Shown here piece by piece: positions 56,460 to 64,000 of a DNA stretch of 64,000 bases. The notes under the pieces were generated by a model that saw only the letters and a program-made list of their open reading frames with translations, did no database searches and had not been told where the DNA came from. The DNA comes from Blastocystis hominis. Lineage: Eukaryota; Sar; Bigyra; Opalinata; Blastocystidae. The stretch lies in assembly GCF_000151665.1 (NCBI RefSeq), contig NW_013171815.1:571153-635152 (forward strand), written 5' to 3'. Numbering within the stretch: the first letter of the stretch is position 1; each line of letters opens with the position of its first letter. A program made the position numbers and the translations under genes.

Positions 56460-56578
56460 TATATTTAGGGACTTTTGCTTGTTTTCTTCATTCATTCTTT
56501 TTTTGTAATATCGAGAATTCTTACCACATGGAAAGCGGAAAGCGTATGGTTGGTAGATAGATGTGAGGAATAGCTGTA

Positions 56579-56968
56579 ATGTGCGGAGGTTCGATGCCTC
56601 ACGCAGTGGATGATCGAGTCGTTGAGGTATCTGATTGTGGTTAATATCCATATTAGATCACTCAGAAAATGAAGCCACTTGTCGAAAAGAAGTACGAAAC
56701 GACCTTTTCTACTTTTAAGCCTGTTGCCTGCCTGTCTCAGGTGGTAGGATCTGCATTCTATGTCTAGCATAGGTTGCAGGCCTGAATTACTTTGTGAAGG
56801 TTGAGACGGATAAGGGAACATACCACTTGCGCGTGTAAGTACCGACGGTGTGGATCCATGGGTAGATACGATCGATTTGGCGATCTTCAATTAACAGATG
56901 TAAAGGAAGCGACCGCAGAGGAAGATCTTATATACTTCTACCACCCTTTGTTCAACAAACAACTCTAA
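56579..56968 (+). CDS. Stefin-type cystatin (cysteine protease inhibitor)
   Basis: Three introns (30, 29, 31 nt) give 99 residues to the encoded TAA. Stefin hallmarks: MCGGS at the N-terminus (protease-binding Gly), the first hairpin QVVAG, NYFVKVETDKGTYHLRV, and DLIYF near the end, equal to the family's C-terminal xLTYF. No signal peptide, so it should act in the cytosol on papain-family enzymes, such as the organism's own. The encoded frame runs nine residues beyond the normal end; a stop formed by polyadenylation at 56939 would restore family length. Its encoded stop overlaps that of the convergent VPS13-like gene. Confidence 0.88.
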
Positions 56969-59900
56969 TGACGTTGAATTGCATTCACAAGACTCTCTCC
57001 CTTCTTCGGCTCCTTGCAGGAAACCGCCATAATGCGTAAACACCAACTGGCTTCGCACAACGACGTGATTTCGGACTCGTGCTCCATCAAAAACGCCTTG
57101 ACCATCGGTCGTTCTCCCTTCAGCTGCTCGACCGCGCGCTCCACACTATCCGTCATCCGCCCTTTAAGGCTCCACATCGTTCGACTGTCGCCTGCTCCCT
57201 GCGACGATTCCTCGATTTGAATGTCGACGCTGCGATTCACGCGGTACAGAATGAACACCAAATCAGGGTCCGACGGCGACTGGAACGCCATCTCCACCTA
57301 GGTCTCAATCGATTCGCCTGGCAGCACGTTGGAAAACGGAATTCGGAACGCGATGGAGTACGTGGATTCGCCCGAATCCGTCAGCTTCGACACATACAGA
57401 TAGCAGCAGCACTACACGTCACTTCTCTCCGCCATTTCCACATTGCTCGCCAGGAACAGAACGTTCCGCAGCTCGCTGTAGTTCACCCAGCTGCTGCTGA
57501 GGTTCACGACGTCCACGGCGCAGGTCACGCGCAGCGCCAGGCTCTCGCCCGGATCGATCAGCTTCCACTGGTAGAGCAGCTGCATGTACACGCTGGCGCG
57601 GTTGCTGCGAGAAGGCCGGACGAGCTGGACGTGTTCGGACGCGGCGGTGGATCGCACGATGGACTGGGGGTGAGAGAGGGCGAAAAAAGCGACTTGGGTG
57701 GTGGAGGAGATCACGCCGAAGCCAGAGGAGAGAAGCGAAGAGAGAGAGAACGCTAGGAATGAACGGAGCGCGCTGCACAAACATTCGTCGTCGTCGTTGA
57801 GACGCTGAATGTTGCGACTCAGACTGCCGCTGATCGACGAGACGCTCGAGAGCGTGCTGCTGATGAGCGTCTGCAGGAGGGAGAGCGAAGAAGACGTGGC
57901 CTGCTCGAGCGCTGCGATGATTCCTTCGCCGCTGCGGAGCTACGATCGAAGCGATGAGGGATCGGTACGGCGGAGAGCGGGTTCCGAACCACGTTCACGA
58001 TGCTGTTATACAGCGAAATGACGAGATTGGCGGGGTTTCCGATGAGATCCAGCGCGCCCACGAAGGAGGGCGACTGCAGCAGCACCGAGGGAAGCAGCCC
58101 GTTGACGATCTGTCGAAGGAAGTCTTCGATTCGGCCGGTGGCTTGGGTGAGCGGGTGGACGCGGAAACGAAGCGGCGTTCGCTGGAAGGACAGCGAGACG
58201 AACGTGTTCAGCTCGATGGAGAGGAGGAAGTAGATGGGGTGGATGCGACAATAGCCGATGAAAAGATAGGGAGGAGGGGGAGAGCGGGTGGACACTGCGA
58301 GAGAAGGAGGAGACATCGCAGGGCGATGACGATAGAGAGACGAGAGGGCGAGGAGAGAAGAGAAGGACGAGAGAAGCGATGTGAGATGCTTGTCGGTTAC
58401 ATCGACCCACATGTAGGGAAGCGAAAGATCGAAGAGCAGCACGCTTCTATCCAATAGCGCAGCGAGAACGTTCAATACGATGGCAAACGGTGGTTCTGCA
58501 TCTGATCGAATACGAGGCTGAGGGTGATCGGCTTTTTCGAATTGCTGTGCTGGTAGGGGATTTGGAGAATCGGCTTGTCGGGAGATAGGAACGAATCGAT
58601 CTGAATATCGCTGATTTCCGCTGTGATGGCTGTGAGAGAGTCCAGCTGCAAAAGAGGCAGCGACTTGACGACTTCGTCTAGTGGTCATCATGATCAAGAA
58701 TGACTACTAAACAGCTCGGGAACGCCGCGTTGAAGCGAGAACTGAAGACTCTGCGCTACGAAATGGACCAACTCGCGATACACCCCGTTTTGCATCTCGT
58801 AAAAACTCAGCGAAACGGAAGGCACATCGATAAGCACTTGGAGATTGTTTCCGTTCATATAAGGAGGCTGATAAAGAATCTGATTGGCCAGCTCGGTCGT
58901 GTCAGCGATCGACTGCGTGGCGAACATTTGATAGGACTTGCTGGAGGGATCGAAGGCTGAAGTGGCTCCCTGTGTAAACGACAAGTCGATATAGGAAAGC
59001 GAGGAGTCGATGGAAGAATCAGTGGATCGTTCTGAATCGGTTCCGTTGTAGGAAGGATTCATGTAGTTGGATTTCACAAAATGGCGGATTTGCAACGAGC
59101 GTGAAAAGAGTGGAGACAAAAGAAGCGTTGGAACCGCATCGAATACTTCCAAGAAGTGAATATTATGGAGATGGTAGCAGTATAAGAACAGAGGATGCTG
59201 CACTCCATCTAAAAACACGTTGATGCATTTCGAAGATGTTTTGTCCAGCCACAACGGCCGCGTCCACGGCTTCGCAACGTTCTGATTGGCTGCCGTTTGG
59301 AACACACCTTCGGCCGTGCTGTTGTAATGCGTGAAGAACGTGACGCGATAGGACTGGCCGCGTTCGGCGTTGATCGAAACGTGCGGCGTGGGCTGCGCCT
59401 TCACCCAGTACGAATCCGGCGTGCCTTCCCGAACATGTTTTCCGTATCGTTCCTCCACAACGCGCGCCAAAACGCACCAATCAAAATCGATGGCCTATGA
59501 ATGAAGGGAGGGAGAACGATTTGACTTGCTGATGAGGAAGAAGAATCGAAGCTTCGCTTCCTTCGCCGGCGATTCGAAGATCGATGAAGGTGTGATTGGT
59601 GAGAATGAAGGGCGGAGGTGTCCAGGGATGGAAGTCCACAACGATGCTGGATGAATCCGCGTCGATCGACGGATGCAGAATCGAAGCGTGGACCAAAAAC
59701 GGCTACAATCACAACAAGAAAGAGAAGAACAAACCGAAGTCACCAACACGAAGTCGGTCGAGTCTTCGATCAGTTTCGCCTCGTCGCTCCAGGAATACGA
59801 GCCCTGCGAAAGTCCCTTGATCGAAAAGACAAAGCGATCCGTTCGATTGTCCATCTGGCGAGTCATATACGGACACGTTTCTCCTGGTTCGATCGACCGC

Positions 59901-62900
59901 ACAAAGCCAGCACTGTTCACCAGAATCGCTTCGCGCAGCGAGTTTGTGAGGACTGCGAACGGGGAGAAAACGATCGTATCCACGCCTTCAATCGTTTTGG
60001 TATCGACTCGAATCGGATAGAAGCAATCGTTCGTTCGTGTCGAAGCATTGTACACCGGAACCAAAATCACTTCGTTCCGAACGATCGTAAAGAACGATTC
60101 CGGTTCCAATGACACCAACAAACTGCTCGACCACGCCGCGGAATCGGCAGAAGAGCCCAACGCCAGCGCGATATGGCTCTGTCGCTCCACCACTCGCTTT
60201 GGTGTGGATTCTTCCAGATCGTCAGGCGCCGGCGATGTGAGCGAAACCGCATTGAAGTCGCTTCCGTCGACAGAAATCGTGAGGTTTCCTGAGGAATGCG
60301 CAGCCATCAGACAGAACTGCGTGTGCAGAACGCCGCTCTGCGACCGCGTCATTAAACTAAGCTGGAGAGTCTATGAAGGAGACGAGATCGAGCGAATTCT
60401 ACGCTGTCGCAGCGATTGATGAAGCTGAGAAGGGGATAAATCGAAACGACTTGAACTTGGTAATGACTCGGTTGATTTGAATAAAGCGTTTCGCGGACGA
60501 TTCGATAGCGAAGCACGTCTTCGACACAGATCGCATCCTTGAGCGGAGCGTTTTCAGTAACGTCGATCACAGTGGAAAGCGCTGCGGGCTGAGACGAAGG
60601 ACGAATCACCAATCCGTTGTTAATATCATTATTCAACACATAATTGAAGTCGATTCGCTCCGTTCCTCCTTGCGGAATTCGACCCTCGTTGATGTAATTC
60701 TTGAATGTGAGATCGTCGGGAGTGTGATTCATGAACATCATCGCAGGAAGCAATTCCAACACGTTCGATTTCAATTCCTCGGAGTAGCGATTCACTAAAT
60801 AGCAGTAGTTGTAGTTGTTGTCATTGTCGATCGGGATGTGAATGCGGCACAAACGATAACTCTGGCCATAATAAACGTCCGGAAGACGCAGCCAGCTTCC
60901 CCAAATGCCCGCCGTTTTGTTTCGCAGTCGAATGAACACGCGGTTCTGGTTCTCTTCTCGCTCGCGATCATAATAATCGAAGTGATTCACCATCGAAAAG
61001 GGAAACGGCGTGTAATAGATTGGTCGCACAGAGCGATCTGAAGGGTCGTGGAAGTGGTCTAAAAAGTGCTGAATCGAGATTGTTGCAGGAGTAACGGGGT
61101 TGCTGATTCGCTTTTCGTCGCGCAGCTGCACTTCCAGAGGCGTCGCGAGCATCGAGAGCAGCCGGATCGGAGAGAAAATCGTCACGGTGACTTGCAGCAA
61201 TGTGTTGACGACCGAAATATACATCGTCTACAGTTCACTCGATGTGATAAAACCGAATCCTTACTTCGTAGTGAGCTGTCGACTCATCGCCCACGCGTCG
61301 CTCCAAGAAGAGCTTGATGGTTTCCTCCTTGTCCTGACTGAACGAATGAATGTTGATTCCCTTCGACCAGGCTCCAGGCGTGGCGACATTCCTTCCACTC
61401 AAACACACAACGCTGAAAGCTACTCAGACTCATGCAGAGCGAGCGAGAATCGAAGAATCGGAGCTTCCTGGTTGATGACGGAGGCGATTTTGTAGGAATA
61501 AGGTGTGGCTGTGTTGCGAGAGAGGAGAACCGCTTCGTCCGAAAAGAGCTGCGAGACGAAAAGATCGTCCATGCTGTTGTTCACGAAAGTAATCCGACGG
61601 CTGGAGCAGAGCAACTGATTCGATGTTTCTTCCTTTGCAGGCTCGGGATGCTTCCACGCGTAGAGATATCCGTCGAGAAGATGATTGGCCAGAAGCAGGG
61701 CGTCGTTATTGATGATAATCTCCAATGCCGAAGTCGCGAGCGAGCAATGCAAGCAGTTCGGAAGATAGAACGAATTCACCGACAGACGAGTCAGTCTACA
61801 CAGAATTCGAAGAACGCAAAACGCACGAGCAGTAGCAGTTAAACTTCTGGAGAATCGGCATGAGCAGCAAACTCTCCAGATTCACAGAATTCATGCTGAT
61901 ACTTCCGTAGAGAGAGAGCTCTTGGCAGTCCTTCGACAGGCGATAGAGCAGTTTTGGCTTGGACACGGACACTTGCAGTGCGTCGGAAGAACGCAGCGAA
62001 TCGCCACAACACGAATGATTCAGCTTGAGAACGAACATATTCGAGGTGAATGCGAAGGAAATGTACTGATCGAGAGAAGGGTCTGAGTGGAATGAAGGAT
62101 TCAACGCTCCTGAAATCGATGCAAGGATATGAAATAGCGGAAACTCACATTCGAAGCGATGAGCTTTGCTACGCCCGTGAGAAGCGCTTGCCGAGTGATC
62201 GAGGTGGTCGCAGGGCGACGGAGATGCACGATGATCTGATAGCGACTGCTGTAGCTGTACGGAGGCGTCATTTCGAAAAACTCGGAGGTCGGAACGCTGT
62301 GCAGCGAAGCAGACGCTTCTTCTTTGCTAACGCCTGTATCGAAGGGGGGAAGTGAGACGGCAACCGCGGTTTCGGCGATCGAAACGCAGACGGATTTGAT
62401 GTATTGGAAGGACCGATTGATTTCGGACCACGCCAGCAAATCGAATTCTAAGCAGTCGCCGAAAACGACAGAAGAGCCAGCGCCGAGAATCTGCTCGATG
62501 GAGTCGCGGGTGAGATTCTTCACGACGATGGAGAAAATTCGGACGAAATTCGGGAAGCGGAACTGCATCTTAATGGACAGAGGCGATGTCTCGGTGTTTG
62601 GGTCGCGCGGCTGCGACCAGAACGAGAAGAACGACTTCTGCGGCTCGGTTTGCTGGAGGTATTTCTGCTCTCGCACCGTTTCGATGGGAAGAATCTGCGG
62701 GATCCCGCCATTGATGATGTGGTAATAATCGAGAGTGGGGAACACTTTGATCGATTCGGAGGTCGTGAAGAGCGAAGGAATCACAACCAATTGCTTCTCT
62801 TCTGGCCAGATATCTTGCAGAACGATTTGCAGCTGACTCAGCTCGAAGAGACTCGGCAGAACATTCTCGTCGATGAAACTGTCGTTTGAGAAGGAATACG

Positions 62901-64000
62901 AAGCACAAGAGTCGGATTCAAGGCTCGAAACATCCGGTTTGCGAGTAGTCAACCAATTCAGAAGCGGCTGATAGACGGAGAGTACAAGAGAAAGGCGACT
63001 GAAGAACTGATCGTCGATCGCCATCGTGATGTCCTGAATGTCCAACGAGATGAGTCGTGGCGACAAATCCGCCGGAATGTCCACAGAAAGAACGATTTTG
63101 CATTCATCGACGATCGGTGTGAATGTCGCCAGGTTCGACTGGTAAATATCCGTCGAGAAGTGCGCGTTGTCCTTGTCTAAAAGAACGCAGGCGCGTTGCA
63201 GCTCGACATGCGCGGAAACCGTCGATACAATCGCGTTGAGCGAAGAAAACGCCATGATAAAGGAAGTCTGGTAAGGAACCAGCAGGCGCATCTGCACCGA
63301 CTGCGTGTTGACCGAAACGCCGTACTTCACAGTCGATCGAACCGGCTTCGGGGATGCAGTCGAGACGGACGAATTGGAAGAAGGAGAAGGAGAAGAGCTG
63401 GTCGCCGGTGTAGAGGGAGATGAAAAGGTTGTAGCGGCCACAGGGAGATTGAAAAACGAAAGAACACACAAATCGATGAGATCGGGAGTCACGGCACAGC
63501 AAAGATCGCCAACATACACATAAAACCACTCGCTGTGTTCTTTCTTGTGAGGCTCTCGATCGATACACAAGCAGAGTGATTCCACATTGTCGCTGAAGGG
63601 GAGCGTTTTGAAAGAAAGAACCTCGATCTCATCCATCACACAGCGCAACGATCCCAGAGCCAGCATGCGTTCGCTCTTCTCTAAAGAGCCGGTTTGGAAG
63701 GAGAAATAAAACGCAGAAAGCGTGGTCGAAAGACAGTGGTTCGGTTTGCTCAGCTCCAAATGCACATCGTTCAGTTGCAGTTTGACTCGCATTTCGCTGG
63801 ACGGCTTGCGGGTTTCTGCCGCGTTTTCTGGCTCGATCGCCGGAGCGTTGTGCGAATGCGAAAACAACTCGATGAAGTGGTGAAGCAGGAGAAGCAAATG
63901 CTCCACATCTTCGATCTGAATCGCTGCATCCACTTTGGGAACCAAGAATTGGACCGAAAGAATATCGCCCGTCCGATAATACAATCGTTCGACGTCCAAT
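56965..64000 (-). CDS. VPS13-like bridge lipid-transfer protein, C-terminal part (5' end outside window)
   Basis: A series of long exons with small introns covers about 7 kb and over 2,000 residues, open at the right edge. The central part contains the SHR-binding-type region with many beta-strands (RVFIRLRNKTAGIWGSWLRLP, NRYSEELKSNVLELLPAMMF). The later part has SLQFSLQRGVPELF, and near 58000-58100 the VPS13 C-terminal motif LDLIGNPANL in a helical segment. The last ~150 residues could be the PH-like end. VPS13 proteins form grooves for bulk phospholipid flow at membrane contacts. I did not resolve every splice site, and the N-terminal chorein domain is not in the window. Confidence 0.82.

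Overview
This is eukaryotic nuclear DNA, most likely from Blastocystis (stramenopiles, anaerobic gut protist). Three things point there. Coding regions are broken by about 130 miniature GT-AG introns, nearly all 26-41 nt with most at 30-33 nt (my hand count); removing them restores conserved reading frames, and almost every spliced gene then divides by three. The octamer TGTTTGTT, reported for Blastocystis just downstream of poly(A) sites, follows many stop codons here, sometimes by only 2-8 nt. The gene content also fits an anaerobe with a mitochondrion-related organelle: mitochondrial Hsp70 and pyruvate:ferredoxin oxidoreductase with N-terminal targeting sequences, plus a porin. The subtype cannot be decided from sequence alone.

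Layout. 1-31.6 kb is a dense core region: an acidic coiled-coil protein (cut by the left edge), a SANT-ABCF fusion, mitochondrial Hsp70, a Sec14/PH protein, alpha-galactosidase, poly(A) polymerase, a two-RRM protein, Rab6, an F-box/degenerate ARF-like GTPase fusion, GOT1, prefoldin 2, eS25, mercaptopyruvate sulfurtransferase, a MORN-like protein, NEDD1, the Ski2 helicase, a vWA adhesin-like membrane protein, pICln, eL15, a type II glycosyltransferase-like protein and uL22. 31.6-41 kb is an AT-rich, gene-poor island with two leucine-rich-repeat genes; one carries a MORN-like N-terminus and the other a catalytically dead papain-like domain. A tRNA-Val(CAC) gene closes the island. 41-64 kb is dense again: PFO, a pseudo-receiver-domain protein, a CCCH zinc-finger protein, a tight same-strand trio (TMEM209-like, porin, Fcf2), a bubblegum-type acyl-CoA synthetase, a ubiquitin-conjugating enzyme, Elongin C, a stefin-type cystatin and a VPS13-like protein cut by the right edge.

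Functional themes. RNA metabolism and translation: poly(A) polymerase, Ski2, RRM and CCCH proteins, SANT-ABCF, eS25, eL15, uL22, Fcf2, pICln. Organelle: Hsp70, PFO, porin. Trafficking and lipid transfer: Rab6, GOT1, Sec14/PH, VPS13. Ubiquitin and cytoskeleton: E2, Elongin C, F-box fusion, prefoldin 2, NEDD1. Host or surface contact: signal-peptide vWA protein, secreted LRR pseudo-peptidase, cystatin, alpha-galactosidase.

The most unusual items are the SANT-ABCF fusion, the F-box/pseudo-GTPase fusion, LRR repeats carried on symmetric phase-1 exons with copied introns and one in-frame stop, and two genes (Ski2, cystatin) whose family-typical C-termini end at a T that polyadenylation could turn into a stop codon. 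Gene compaction is extreme: two pairs of convergent genes share overlapping stop codons, and three same-strand genes follow each other with an 8-nt gap and a 17-nt overlap.
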